Of a stretch of 16,116 bases of DNA, positions 1 through 8,534 are shown one piece after another. The notes under the pieces are model-generated. The model was not told the DNA's origin. It saw only the letters and a program-made list of their open reading frames with translations, and searched no databases. Source of the stretch: Caryophanales bacterium. Its GTDB lineage: Bacteria; Bacillota_I; Bacilli_A; RFN20; JAISJY01. Position 1 is the stretch's first letter. Every line of letters begins with the position of its first letter. A program made the translations under genes and the position numbers. The stretch lies in NCBI GenBank assembly GCA_031261365.1, contig JAISJY010000049.1, positions 1-16,116 of the forward strand. The letters run 5' to 3'.

Positions 1-1
1 T

Positions 2-118
2 TATTATCAAAACCTTTTTATTGGAGAATTAAAAACCAAACTTGCTATTCCTTTATATGAAAGAAAAGGTCCAAAAGAGGCGGCTCAAGAACTATACAAA
101 CTAATTAAAGGAGAATAA
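2..118 (+). CDS. 3' end of an unidentified gene (partial)
   Basis: An open frame enters from the left edge and ends at a TAA at 116-118, giving about 38 C-terminal residues that finish with ELYKLIKGE. The tail is lysine- and glutamate-rich and looks like the terminal helix of a soluble protein. The aminotransferase start codon follows after a single base, and its Shine-Dalgarno sequence (AAAGGAG at 107-113) lies inside the last codons of this gene, so the two are probably co-transcribed and translationally coupled. There is too little sequence to name a family, and I do not recognise it. It is real coding sequence more likely than not because the frame is open to the edge and the spacing is operon-like. 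Confidence 0.6.
   Translation, partial: YYQNLFIGELKTKLAIPLYERKGPKEAAQELYKLIKGE
107..113 (+). promoter_or_regulatory. Ribosome binding site of the aminotransferase
   Basis: AAAGGAG lies 6 nt upstream of the ATG at 120 and inside the final codons of the preceding gene. It fixes the aminotransferase start and implies coupling to the upstream reading frame. Confidence 0.75.
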
Positions 119-119
119 A

Positions 120-1256
120 ATGGGATATGACATCTTAGAATTAAGCCAAGAAGCTAAAGAAAAAAGAAACAAAGGAATTGAAATTATAGATGCTACTATT
201 GGAGTTTTATATGATGACAAAGGTGATTTTTTTGCTTCTAAAATAATTAAAAAAATAATTAAAAGTTTATCTAATCTTGAAATGTTTGACTATTCCGAAA
301 TTAAAGGGGGCAAAGAATACGAAAACAAAATAATCTCTTTCCTTTTTAATGATAACTTTAATAAATTAATAACTAAATATGATTATGATTTTTGTGCTAC
401 TCCTGGTGCTACTGCTTCGTTATTCATTGCTTTAAAAAGAGAAATAAAAAACAAAGTATTAATCGGCACTCCTTATTGGAATAATTATGATAGTATTGCC
501 AAAAGCTGTAATAAAGAAATAAAATACTATGATTATTTCAAAAATAACCGTTTAAATATAACAGAAATACAACATTTACTACAAGAAGATGATGAAGTAC
601 TCTTAATTATTAATGACCCTTGCCATAACCCAACAGGTTACTCTTTTTCTGAAAAAGACTATATTTCTTTATTTCAATTACTTTCTCAACATCCTCAAAC
701 AGTTCTTATTTTAGATGTTGCTTATTATAGTTTTAGTAAATTAAAATATAAGTTCTATGATTATATATCACTCTTAAATAATAGATTTTATGTTTGCTTC
801 AGCGGGTCTAAAATATTCTCTGCCTATGGACTTAGAATAGGAGGATTATTTACCTTTAACTTAAAAAATCAAAAAGATAATTTAGATAAACAAGAAAACA
901 TTGCTAGAAGTGTTTGGAGTAACTCCCCCATTATTGCCATAAGTGCAATTAATCATTTAACTAATCAAGACTTAATAAACTTCCAAAAAGACTTACAAAA
1001 AAGAGTTAACCTTTTAAGTCAAAGAGGCAAACAATTTAAAAGTCTAGCAAAGCAATATAATCTACCTTTATACCCTTATAAAGAAGGCTTTTTTATAACT
1101 ATAAAAAGTAATAATCCCGAATTATTATTTGAAGAATTAAAAAAAGAAAACATTTATGTCATACCTCAAAAAGATTCAATTAGAATTAGTTTAGCTAAAC
1201 TTGAAAGCAAATATATTAATAAAATAATAAGTAAAATAGCTGAAAAATTACTCTAA
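120..1256 (+). CDS. Class I PLP-dependent aminotransferase (aspartate/aromatic type)
   Basis: This 378-residue protein has the fold type I aminotransferase landmarks in the right order: a PLP-phosphate loop (ATPGATAS, about 93-100), W120, N165 with NPTG at 170-173, D199 and Y202 in LDVAYY, the Schiff-base lysine K231 in SGSKIFS, R239 in GLRIGG, and a C-terminal R355 in SIRISLA. These match the aspartate aminotransferase residues Asn194, Asp222, Tyr225, Lys258, Arg266 and Arg386. R263 in RSVWSNSP sits where Arg292 sits in the Ialpha subgroup, so a dicarboxylic or aromatic amino acid substrate is likely by inference; the exact substrate is not determined. The reaction is transfer of an amino group to a 2-oxoacid in the cytoplasm. 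The start at 120 is supported by AAAGGAG at 107-113, 6 nt upstream. Its last 9 bases overlap the convergent SNF2 gene. Confidence 0.88.
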   Translation: MGYDILELSQEAKEKRNKGIEIIDATIGVLYDDKGDFFASKIIKKIIKSLSNLEMFDYSEIKGGKEYENKIISFLFNDNFNKLITKYDYDFCATPGATASLFIALKREIKNKVLIGTPYWNNYDSIAKSCNKEIKYYDYFKNNRLNITEIQHLLQEDDEVLLIINDPCHNPTGYSFSEKDYISLFQLLSQHPQTVLILDVAYYSFSKLKYKFYDYISLLNNRFYVCFSGSKIFSAYGLRIGGLFTFNLKNQKDNLDKQENIARSVWSNSPIIAISAINHLTNQDLINFQKDLQKRVNLLSQRGKQFKSLAKQYNLPLYPYKEGFFITIKSNNPELLFEELKKENIYVIPQKDSIRISLAKLESKYINKIISKIAEKLL

Positions 1257-4200
1257 TAAAAACTTATAATCTTCAAGAGATAACCTAGAAACACCAGCAT
1301 CATCATCTTTAATAATAGCATCAGATAAGTCTTTCTTTACTTTCTGTAACTCAATAACTCTTTCTTCTATTGAGTCTTTAATAATAATTTTATAAATATG
1401 AACTGACCTCGTTTGCCCAATTCTATGAGCTCTATCACTAGCTTGATTTTCAGCTGCCACATTCCACCAAGGGTCTAAATGAATAACTATATCAGCTCCA
1501 ATAAGATTAAGTCCTATTCCTCCCGCCTTCAAAGAAATCAAAAAAACCTGATGTTCTTCTTTTAAATCATTAAAACTATTAGTCATTTCTAATCTTTTCT
1601 CAGCTGGAGTATCTCCTGTAAGTAAGAAATATAAAATGTTATTTTTTTGTAAAAGTGTTTCCAATAAATTAAGTCCTTTAACAAAACTAGAAAAAACTAA
1701 AACCTTATGACCGTTTAATATAGCATCGTTTATCAAGTTCAAAGTAACCTCTAATTTTTCCGATATTTCAATTTCTTTTTCAGTATTTTCAAACAACATA
1801 GCAGGTGATAAACATAATTGCCTAAGTTTCATAATGCCTGCCAAAATTGCCATTCCACTATTTTCATTATTCACAATATTCTCTTTTGTCTCAATTAAAA
1901 CTTTAGCATAAGCTCCTTTAGATTCTTCTTTAAAATGAGTATAAAGTATTTCTTCAACTTTAGGTGGTAAGTCTTTTAAAACCTCTGCTTTTGTTCTTCT
2001 TAAAATAAAAGGTTTAGTCTTATTAATAATAAAGTTTAAAGCCTCTTTTTCTCCTTCAACTGCTTTTTTCTCTATATCTAAAAACTCATCATGTTTATAT
2101 AAATAACCTTTCATTAAAAAATCAAAAATACTCCACAAATCTGAAATAGCATTTTCAATAGGTGTCCCTGTTAAAACTAATTTATTCAAAGAGTTTAACT
2201 CTTTTACTGTTTTAGTTTTCTCCGCTTTAATATTCTTAATATTTTGAGCTTCATCTAAAATAACATATTCAAAAATAATATTAGCAAAATTATCAATGTC
2301 GTTCCGCATCGTATCATAAGAAACAATATAAACCTTTTTATTAGTATTTGATATTTTACTTTCAAGACTATTTCTATATGATTTGCTCCCATCAATAACC
2401 TCACAAGGTGTAATAGTATTAAAATGTTTAAACTCGGCTTCCCAATTATAAATTAAACTCTTCGGGCAAACAATAATTAAAGGTTTATCAGTTATCAAAT
2501 AATCAATTAAACAAAGAGTTTGAACTGTTTTTCCTAATCCCATATCATCTGCTAAAATACCACCAAAATGATATTTAGCTAATATTGCCAACCACTTAAA
2601 ACCATCCTTTTGATAAGGTCTTAAAACCTCAAGATAGTTTTCAGGTATTTTAATAGTTGCTTTCTTATAATTCTTAATCTCCAATAGTATTTCTTTAATT
2701 TTATTTTCAACATCCAATTCAATATTTTCATTGGAATAGTTATCTAATTTAAAAATATTATAAATAGGTGAAATATTTTCTTTACTTACTTGTTTTTCAC
2801 TAATATTAAAATCTTTTATATATCGGTCTAATAACTGTAAATCTCTGTTTCCCTCTACTTCAATAACTTTATCTTTTAAAAATATATACTTCTTTTTCCT
2901 TCTTAAAGCCCTAATCACTTGAGCCAATTCTTCTTCATTAAACTCAGCCGAATAAATATGTGAAGAAATAAGACCATCCTTCAAAGTAATTTTACTTTGC
3001 CATTTACTTGTTGATTTAGCTTTCATTTTAGCTAGGTTCTCACTAACAAAAACTAAAGCAATTTCCTTTAAAGGTGTTAAATCTGCTCTAATAAAATTAA
3101 AAACTGACTTATTATCATGCAAAATATTCCCCATAAAACCTAAAGAACTTAAAATTGTTTGATATTGATTTAATTTAGCTTGTTGAGTTAAATCTCTTAA
3201 TTCCTTAATCTCCATATCATCAATAAAATATTTAGTATCTAAAGAAATAGTATTATTCAAATCGTCATAATCAAAAAAAGCTTTAATAACAAACTCTTTC
3301 AAAGGGTTTTCCTTTTTAAAAACTTCAGATACTCTAGCCTTATTTGCAATAACAGGGTAGACCTTATTCAAAAAATCTTCTTTAATAAATTGAGTATTAA
3401 AGTCTTTATTCAATAAAAGAAATTGATGTATTTTTTTACTCTTATCATCTAGATAATTTATTTTAATCATCTTACCTAAATCTTTACTAACTATAAAAGG
3501 AACATTATCAAAGTTTAAAAAATAAACATTTTTAAGTTCAGCTAAACTAGATTTTAAAAGCCCCTTTTCATCAACAATTAATTCAGCCACTATTTCTTCT
3601 CTTGCAAAAGCATAAGGATATGAAACATAACTATTAACTAAATGAAAATGACATTCGGGGCAAAGAGAATATAAATCAATTAAAAAAGCAGGTCTAACAT
3701 CACTATATTTATTATCAAAATAAATCTTAACCAACTTAATTATATTTTGAGCAGTTACAGAAAAGTTTTCTAAAGTATGATTAAAAGATAAAGTTTTACC
3801 ATAACTAAACTCAAGTTGGTTTTCAACCCTTTCTAAAAACTCTTTAATACTCTTAACAATAAACATTTTACTATTACCAACTTTAAGTCTTAAACCTATA
3901 CTCTTTATTTTAGAAGGAACATTACTATCTTCAAAGAAAGTTAATTCAGGTTCAATTTCCATCTTTTGACTAAGTAAAACTTTAGTAGAATTAATAATTT
4001 CATAAAAATCATTAAATAATATTTCTGTTTTTTCTCTAGAATCTTTTTCCTTTTGAGCTATTCTTAAAGGCTCATATTCTTGAAGATAATTATCATATAT
4101 AGTGTTTTTTTCTAAACTATCTTTTAAATAACTATTTTCCAAATAAAACTCTTCTTCAATAATTTGTTTATAATCAGCTTTATAATACCAAGAATCATTA

Positions 4201-5711
4201 TTAGAATAAGCATTACCTGAAACTAAAAGACCATTATTATAAACCCCAACAATTAAATCACCATTTTTCTTTTCTAAAAAAAGACGAACCACATCATAGT
4301 TTTTATCAATTTCCAAAAACCACTTTTTAAAAAGAGCCTTCCCTATTTTCCCATTAAATCTTTTAACAAAAGGTAAATGATAATTAGTAAAATCAATAAT
4401 AGAATCTGTTAAAAGTCCCGAGCTAATTAATTGATAATATTTTTTATCATTGTTTCTAAAAGAAGAAAAGTCAAAAACAAAACCTAACAAAGCATAAGCA
4501 TTTAATAATTCTTTTAAAGAATATAAAGATTTATCACTATGATTATTTATTTCTTTAAATAGAAACTTTTTAAACATCTCAAAATAATTTTCTTTATAAT
4601 AATCAAAATTATCAACTAGTAACTCAGGAGAAATAATATCAGAAAAACTCATATCAATTAAATTATTCAACTTATAGATTTCTAGATTTAAACTTGCAGA
4701 ATAGTTCTTATTAAATAAAGTTTGAGCTAAAAGTAAATCATCTTTCAAAGAATGCTCATTATCAAGAGCTAATAAGTTATGAAGATTAGGTTGATTAACA
4801 AAATCAAGTATTCTCTTGATAATCAGATTATCATTATAAAAAGGTTGAAAATTAGCTTTATTTAAAACATTAAGACAATTAAGAACTTTATCATAAGCTT
4901 TTGTTTCTTTAAAGAAATCAAAAACCAATTCAATATAATAAGGATTTTTAACATTCTCTAAATGTCCCATAACAAAAGAAATATCAGCAGTGTTACTTAA
5001 ATATAAAATATTCTTAATAATAACATTTAAAGAGTTTTTCTTATAATTTGTTTGAATAAGATAATAAAAAACAGCATCTAAATATTCAAAATCACCCTTA
5101 AATAAATAATGATGTTCCTTAAAATCATAACTAGCCTTGATTAAACGAGCAAAAAAATCAAGATAAAAATTATCAGAATAATTAAAAGAAAATATCTTTT
5201 CTAAACTTGTTTGGAAAGTAGAATCACTTTTATTATCAAAAAATATAGAGAAGTCAAGTCGGTTTAAAAACTCTAAATAATAATATTCAAAATCAGCATT
5301 ATATTGAATTACTAATTGCTGAAACGAACTTAAATATAAAGGCAACAAAGAAACTATTTTAGTATTAGATAAATATCTATTTCTACTTATATCTTCATAT
5401 AATCTAGATAACTTCTCTCTAAAGATTTTATCAGTAACCTTTTTAATATTCTCTTCTTCAATTTTATCATTTTTATATTTAATTAAAAGAGCTACACTAT
5501 GTTGACAATTTCCTTGATAACAATTACAGTTACAAAAATACTCTCTATTACTATTATTGATTTGAACTTTATATAATTCGTCTACCTCACCTTGCAAATA
5601 ATAAGGTGAAACATAATTTATTTTTACTTTATCAAGAAGTTTTTTTGCCTCATTAAAGACATTCTCATTAACACCCTCTTTAAATATTTTTAAACTGTAT
5701 AATAATTCCAT
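1248..5711 (-). CDS. SWIM zinc-finger SNF2-family DNA-dependent ATPase, unusually large
   Basis: A 1487-residue Swi2/Snf2 ATPase. Near the N terminus is a SWIM zinc finger of the CxCx(n)CxH type (C62, C64, C69, H71). Residues of about 75-590 have no domain I recognise. From about 600 the sequence resembles the bacterial SNF2-associated domain (RLKVGNSKMFIVKSIKEFL). The ATPase core fills the C-terminal 450 residues: Walker A DMGLGKT at 1056-1062, Walker B DEAQ at 1153-1156, motif III LTGTP at 1180-1184, and motif VI DRAHRIGQ at 1426-1433. All catalytic motifs look intact. Relatives such as Bacillus YwqA are of the order of 900-1100 residues, so this one carries a large extra N-terminal segment. 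Such proteins translocate on duplex DNA and remodel protein-DNA or polymerase complexes; the cellular job is not known. There is no Shine-Dalgarno before the ATG, and a promoter lies directly against it, suggesting leaderless translation. It lies 36 nt after the PLC gene. Confidence 0.9.
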   Translation of the reverse strand: MELLYSLKIFKEGVNENVFNEAKKLLDKVKINYVSPYYLQGEVDELYKVQINNSNREYFCNCNCYQGNCQHSVALLIKYKNDKIEEENIKKVTDKIFREKLSRLYEDISRNRYLSNTKIVSLLPLYLSSFQQLVIQYNADFEYYYLEFLNRLDFSIFFDNKSDSTFQTSLEKIFSFNYSDNFYLDFFARLIKASYDFKEHHYLFKGDFEYLDAVFYYLIQTNYKKNSLNVIIKNILYLSNTADISFVMGHLENVKNPYYIELVFDFFKETKAYDKVLNCLNVLNKANFQPFYNDNLIIKRILDFVNQPNLHNLLALDNEHSLKDDLLLAQTLFNKNYSASLNLEIYKLNNLIDMSFSDIISPELLVDNFDYYKENYFEMFKKFLFKEINNHSDKSLYSLKELLNAYALLGFVFDFSSFRNNDKKYYQLISSGLLTDSIIDFTNYHLPFVKRFNGKIGKALFKKWFLEIDKNYDVVRLFLEKKNGDLIVGVYNNGLLVSGNAYSNNDSWYYKADYKQIIEEEFYLENSYLKDSLEKNTIYDNYLQEYEPLRIAQKEKDSREKTEILFNDFYEIINSTKVLLSQKMEIEPELTFFEDSNVPSKIKSIGLRLKVGNSKMFIVKSIKEFLERVENQLEFSYGKTLSFNHTLENFSVTAQNIIKLVKIYFDNKYSDVRPAFLIDLYSLCPECHFHLVNSYVSYPYAFAREEIVAELIVDEKGLLKSSLAELKNVYFLNFDNVPFIVSKDLGKMIKINYLDDKSKKIHQFLLLNKDFNTQFIKEDFLNKVYPVIANKARVSEVFKKENPLKEFVIKAFFDYDDLNNTISLDTKYFIDDMEIKELRDLTQQAKLNQYQTILSSLGFMGNILHDNKSVFNFIRADLTPLKEIALVFVSENLAKMKAKSTSKWQSKITLKDGLISSHIYSAEFNEEELAQVIRALRRKKKYIFLKDKVIEVEGNRDLQLLDRYIKDFNISEKQVSKENISPIYNIFKLDNYSNENIELDVENKIKEILLEIKNYKKATIKIPENYLEVLRPYQKDGFKWLAILAKYHFGGILADDMGLGKTVQTLCLIDYLITDKPLIIVCPKSLIYNWEAEFKHFNTITPCEVIDGSKSYRNSLESKISNTNKKVYIVSYDTMRNDIDNFANIIFEYVILDEAQNIKNIKAEKTKTVKELNSLNKLVLTGTPIENAISDLWSIFDFLMKGYLYKHDEFLDIEKKAVEGEKEALNFIINKTKPFILRRTKAEVLKDLPPKVEEILYTHFKEESKGAYAKVLIETKENIVNNENSGMAILAGIMKLRQLCLSPAMLFENTEKEIEISEKLEVTLNLINDAILNGHKVLVFSSFVKGLNLLETLLQKNNILYFLLTGDTPAEKRLEMTNSFNDLKEEHQVFLISLKAGGIGLNLIGADIVIHLDPWWNVAAENQASDRAHRIGQTRSVHIYKIIIKDSIEERVIELQKVKKDLSDAIIKDDDAGVSRLSLEDYKFLLE

Positions 5712-5718
5712 AAACCAT

Positions 5719-5746
5719 ATTTTAACATATAAACATTAATAAACAA
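5719..5746 (-). promoter_or_regulatory. Putative promoter of the SNF2 gene, abutting its start codon
   Basis: On the minus strand TTGTTT (5746-5741), a 16-nt spacer and TAAAAT (5724-5719) form a sigma-A-like promoter, with TGT just before the -10 giving an extended -10. Transcription would begin around 5712, at or next to the ATG at 5711. The -35 lies just past the stop codon of the PLC gene. The AT-rich background makes chance matches common, so this is an inference. Confidence 0.5.
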
Positions 5747-5747
5747 C

Positions 5748-6806
5748 TTACAAATTCTTATTCAATTCAATTATTGTTTCATTAATTACTTTATTAAAAT
5801 TATGACTATTACTATTAACATGGTCAACCATAAAAATAGGCATTGCTTCAAACCATTTACTAGTTTGGTCTATCTTCTTTATATATTCTCCGTTTAAAGA
5901 ATCTGCCATAGTTATTAAAGACCAATTCGTGAACATCTTTAAACCAATAGCAAAAGTCTTTTGAGCTTGATTAATCCGAATTAAATCTAAATTACTTTCA
6001 TCTTCTAATATTCTATTATATTCACTTTCAATACAAGAAAACATTTCTTTATTGTCCATCTTATCATGCCATTTAGAAATTGTAGTCTCGTTTCTTTGAT
6101 AATAATAGGGATGTTCAGCATTCTGTTCTTGATTATAAAACAATAAGACCGCTCCACTTTTACTTTTATTAGAAGTAACATCTTTATAAGTTAAATCTTT
6201 AATAGGAACACTTACATCATAAGTTACAAAATCAAAAATGTTTTTATCATTTACTTTAACATTACTTAAATAATCAATAAAATCTACAATATTTAAAGTA
6301 TTTAAATGTATTTCTTGAAAATCAAGAATAACAACCTCCCCATTATTACTATGCAAAAACTCAATAATAGGTCTTAAATAATTTTCTAATTTATCACTGA
6401 TATAAGCATGTGTCGTCTGCCATTCACTTTTATGATAAGAAGCTCTAATATCAAAATATCTAACTCCTGCTTTAAGCATAGCTGTACTACCAATATTTTG
6501 AGCTTTTGCCATTCTAGTTATTAAACCTCTAATGAAATAAGAAGGCCATTCATTAGTAATACCAGGTTCAGCATTTTCATCATTAGCTGAGAAAAGATTT
6601 AATTTATCAGTAAAAGCATCATGAGCTCCTAACATTTTAATATCAACAATTCTAGCTTCAACATTACTAACAGATTCATTAATAATATTAGTATAATCAG
6701 CATTAAACTTACTAGAACCGAAAGAAAAAGGTAACTCTAAAAAGATAACCATTAAGATAATAATGGTTAATAAACAATTAAGAATAACTTTTAATATTTT
6801 TTTCAT
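5748..6806 (-). CDS. Membrane-anchored PI-PLC-like phosphodiesterase
   Basis: A 352-residue protein with one hydrophobic N-terminal segment (about 4-25, after MKK), best read as a signal anchor or uncleaved signal peptide, followed by a predicted extracellular domain. The domain resembles bacterial phosphatidylinositol-specific phospholipase C: GAHDAFT (H62, D63), AGVRYFDIRAS (R121), a second histidine H133 in TTHAYI, and EVVILDFQEIH at 157-167. H62, D63, R121 and H133 line up with His32, Asp33, Arg69 and His82 of the Bacillus cereus enzyme, with nearly the same R-to-H spacing (12 versus 13). The arginine in place of a metal site points to the bacterial metal-independent type. It probably cleaves a phosphodiester-linked lipid or related glycolipid headgroup outside the membrane; the substrate is unknown. 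Its ATG overlaps the pyrG stop (ATGA, 6803-6806), so it is likely translationally coupled to pyrG. Confidence 0.8.
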   Translation of the reverse strand: MKKILKVILNCLLTIIILMVIFLELPFSFGSSKFNADYTNIINESVSNVEARIVDIKMLGAHDAFTDKLNLFSANDENAEPGITNEWPSYFIRGLITRMAKAQNIGSTAMLKAGVRYFDIRASYHKSEWQTTHAYISDKLENYLRPIIEFLHSNNGEVVILDFQEIHLNTLNIVDFIDYLSNVKVNDKNIFDFVTYDVSVPIKDLTYKDVTSNKSKSGAVLLFYNQEQNAEHPYYYQRNETTISKWHDKMDNKEMFSCIESEYNRILEDESNLDLIRINQAQKTFAIGLKMFTNWSLITMADSLNGEYIKKIDQTSKWFEAMPIFMVDHVNSNSHNFNKVINETIIELNKNL

Positions 6807-8386
6807 TTTGTTTCTCTTTTCTTTAAATAATTTTGATAACTAGCTTCAATAAACTTTGAAAATAAAGGATGTTCTTTGGTAGGACGAGATTTGAATTCAG
6901 GATGGGATTGAACACCTAAAAAGAAAGGATGATTAGCCAACTCAACTATTTCAGCAATTCTACCTTCATCACTTGTTCCTGAAATAATTAAACCTCCCTC
7001 CATAAATTGTTTTTGATAGTTAGGGTTAAGCCCGTAGCGGTGACGGTATCTTTCATTAGCAATTAAAGAATTATAAGCTCTAGAAGCCAAAGTATTATTC
7101 ACAATGTTTATTTCTTTTTCACCAATTCTCATTTTCTTGGCAAATAAATAAGTAATAACATCTTGAGAACTATTTTTATCTATTTCAGTTGAAGTAGCTT
7201 CTTTAATATTTAAAATATTTCTAGCATATTCTAATAAAACCATTTGCATACCTAAACAAATACCAAAAAAAGGTACCTTATTAACTCTAGCATACCTAAC
7301 AGCCTCTATCATACCTAACATACCTCTTGGACCAAAGCCACCAGGAACAATAATACCATCTAAATCTTTTAAATATGTATGACTAGTTTCTGGAGATAAT
7401 ACCTCTGAAGAAATCCAATTAATTCTTATCTTACAACCATATTTATAACCTGCATGTTTTAAAGCTTCAACTACTGATAAATAAGAATCATGCAAAGCAA
7501 TATACTTACCAACCAAACCAATAGTAATTGTACAATTTCTATTATGAATAACATCTAATAAGTTTTGCCAAATAGAAAAATCTAATTTAGTATGCGTTAT
7601 ATTTAATTGTTTTAAAACCTTTTGATCTAATTTTTGACTTAACAAAGCAGATGGAACTTCATAAATGTTTTTAACATCTTTGGTGACAAAGACACAGTCC
7701 ATATCAACATCACAAAAACTAGAAATCTTACTTCTTATTTCATCATCAACATCCATATTAGTTCTTAAAACTAAAACATCTGGTTGAATACCTAAAGACC
7801 TTAATTCTTTAACAGAATGCTGAGTAGGTTTAGTTTTAAGCTCTCCCGAAGCTTCAACAAAAGGTAATAAAGTTACATGAATAAACAAAGTATTCTCTCT
7901 TCCTTTTTCTCTTCTTAATTGTCTAATAGCATCTAAAAAAGGTAAAGATTCAATATCACCAACAGTACCCCCTATTTCTACAATAACAATATCTTCTGTC
8001 GGAGTTAATATCTCTTGTTTAATCTCATTTGTCACATGTGGAATTATTTGAATAGTTGCTCCATTATATAAACCTTGTCTCTCTTTATTAATAATAGACT
8101 GATAAATCTTTCCTGTGGTTAAAGAAGATATTTTAGTTAATTCAACATCAATAAATCTTTCATAATGCCCTAAATCTAAATCTGTTTCTCCTCCATCTTT
8201 AGTAACAAAAACTTCACCATGTTGAATAGGAGACATATTAGAAGTATCAACATTTAAATATGGATCACATTTCAAAACAAAAACAGATAAACCATGTGAT
8301 TTTAAAAGTCTACCTAAAGAAGCAGCTGTAATGCCTTTTCCTAAACCCGAAATAACACCCCCTGTAACAAATATATACTTGCTCAT
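6803..8386 (-). CDS. pyrG: CTP synthase (glutamine-hydrolysing)
   Basis: PyrG converts UTP, ATP and glutamine to CTP in the cytoplasm, supplying RNA synthesis and CDP-activated lipid precursors. The 527-residue protein is full length. The N-terminal synthetase domain starts with KYIFVTGGVISGLGKGITAAS (P-loop lysine K17) and has the GGETDLDLGHYERF block near 65-78. The glutamine amidotransferase domain occupies about 285-527, with the nucleophile C377 in FFGICLGMQ and the H495/E497 pair in QSHPEF. The start is fixed by family alignment. Upstream is a GGAGG (8390-8394) only 3 nt from the ATG, and a TATAAT at 8405-8410. I see no GGGCT-type initial transcribed sequence, so the reiterative-transcription control known for Bacillus pyrG is not supported here. 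The stop codon TGA overlaps the start of the PLC gene. Confidence 0.98.
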   Translation of the reverse strand: MSKYIFVTGGVISGLGKGITAASLGRLLKSHGLSVFVLKCDPYLNVDTSNMSPIQHGEVFVTKDGGETDLDLGHYERFIDVELTKISSLTTGKIYQSIINKERQGLYNGATIQIIPHVTNEIKQEILTPTEDIVIVEIGGTVGDIESLPFLDAIRQLRREKGRENTLFIHVTLLPFVEASGELKTKPTQHSVKELRSLGIQPDVLVLRTNMDVDDEIRSKISSFCDVDMDCVFVTKDVKNIYEVPSALLSQKLDQKVLKQLNITHTKLDFSIWQNLLDVIHNRNCTITIGLVGKYIALHDSYLSVVEALKHAGYKYGCKIRINWISSEVLSPETSHTYLKDLDGIIVPGGFGPRGMLGMIEAVRYARVNKVPFFGICLGMQMVLLEYARNILNIKEATSTEIDKNSSQDVITYLFAKKMRIGEKEINIVNNTLASRAYNSLIANERYRHRYGLNPNYQKQFMEGGLIISGTSDEGRIAEIVELANHPFFLGVQSHPEFKSRPTKEHPLFSKFIEASYQNYLKKRETK

Positions 8387-8534
8387 AAACCTCCAACCTA
8401 TATTATTATACTAAAATAATAATTTGTTTGCTCTTTAAAATTAAAAACTACTACATTAAAAATTAACTGTTCACTATTCATGAGCCAGACTACTAGAAAA
8501 GATTATCTTATAAACATCAATATTGTTTTTATTA
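8387..8534. other. Intergenic region between pyrG and the small lipoprotein gene
   Basis: 148 bases with no credible reading frame. The pyrG-proximal 40 bases hold the -10 element and ribosome site. The remainder, including a less AT-rich patch at about 8468-8500, shows no terminator-like GC hairpin with a U-run and no RNA motif I recognise. Confidence 0.5.
8402..8423 (-). promoter_or_regulatory. pyrG promoter -10 region within an inverted repeat
   Basis: TATAAT reads on the minus strand at 8410-8405, placing transcription start near 8398 and leaving a leader of only about 12-14 nt. No good -35 is visible at the usual distance. The -10 lies within a perfect 8-bp inverted repeat (ATTATTAT at 8402-8409, ATAATAAT at 8416-8423, 6-nt spacer), which could be an operator but is low-complexity and may be chance. 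The ribosome site GGAGG at 8394-8390 follows. Confidence 0.5.

Noticed and set aside
1248..5711. Defence-system interpretation of the SNF2 gene (DISARM or similar)
   Set aside because: No methyltransferase, nuclease, PLD-domain or DUF1998 partner lies next to it; the neighbours are an aminotransferase, a PLC and pyrG.
6803..6806. TGA read as tryptophan, as in Mycoplasma
   Set aside because: TGA ends pyrG, queA and ychF at the expected family lengths in ATGA overlaps, and tryptophan is encoded by TGG, so the standard bacterial code applies.
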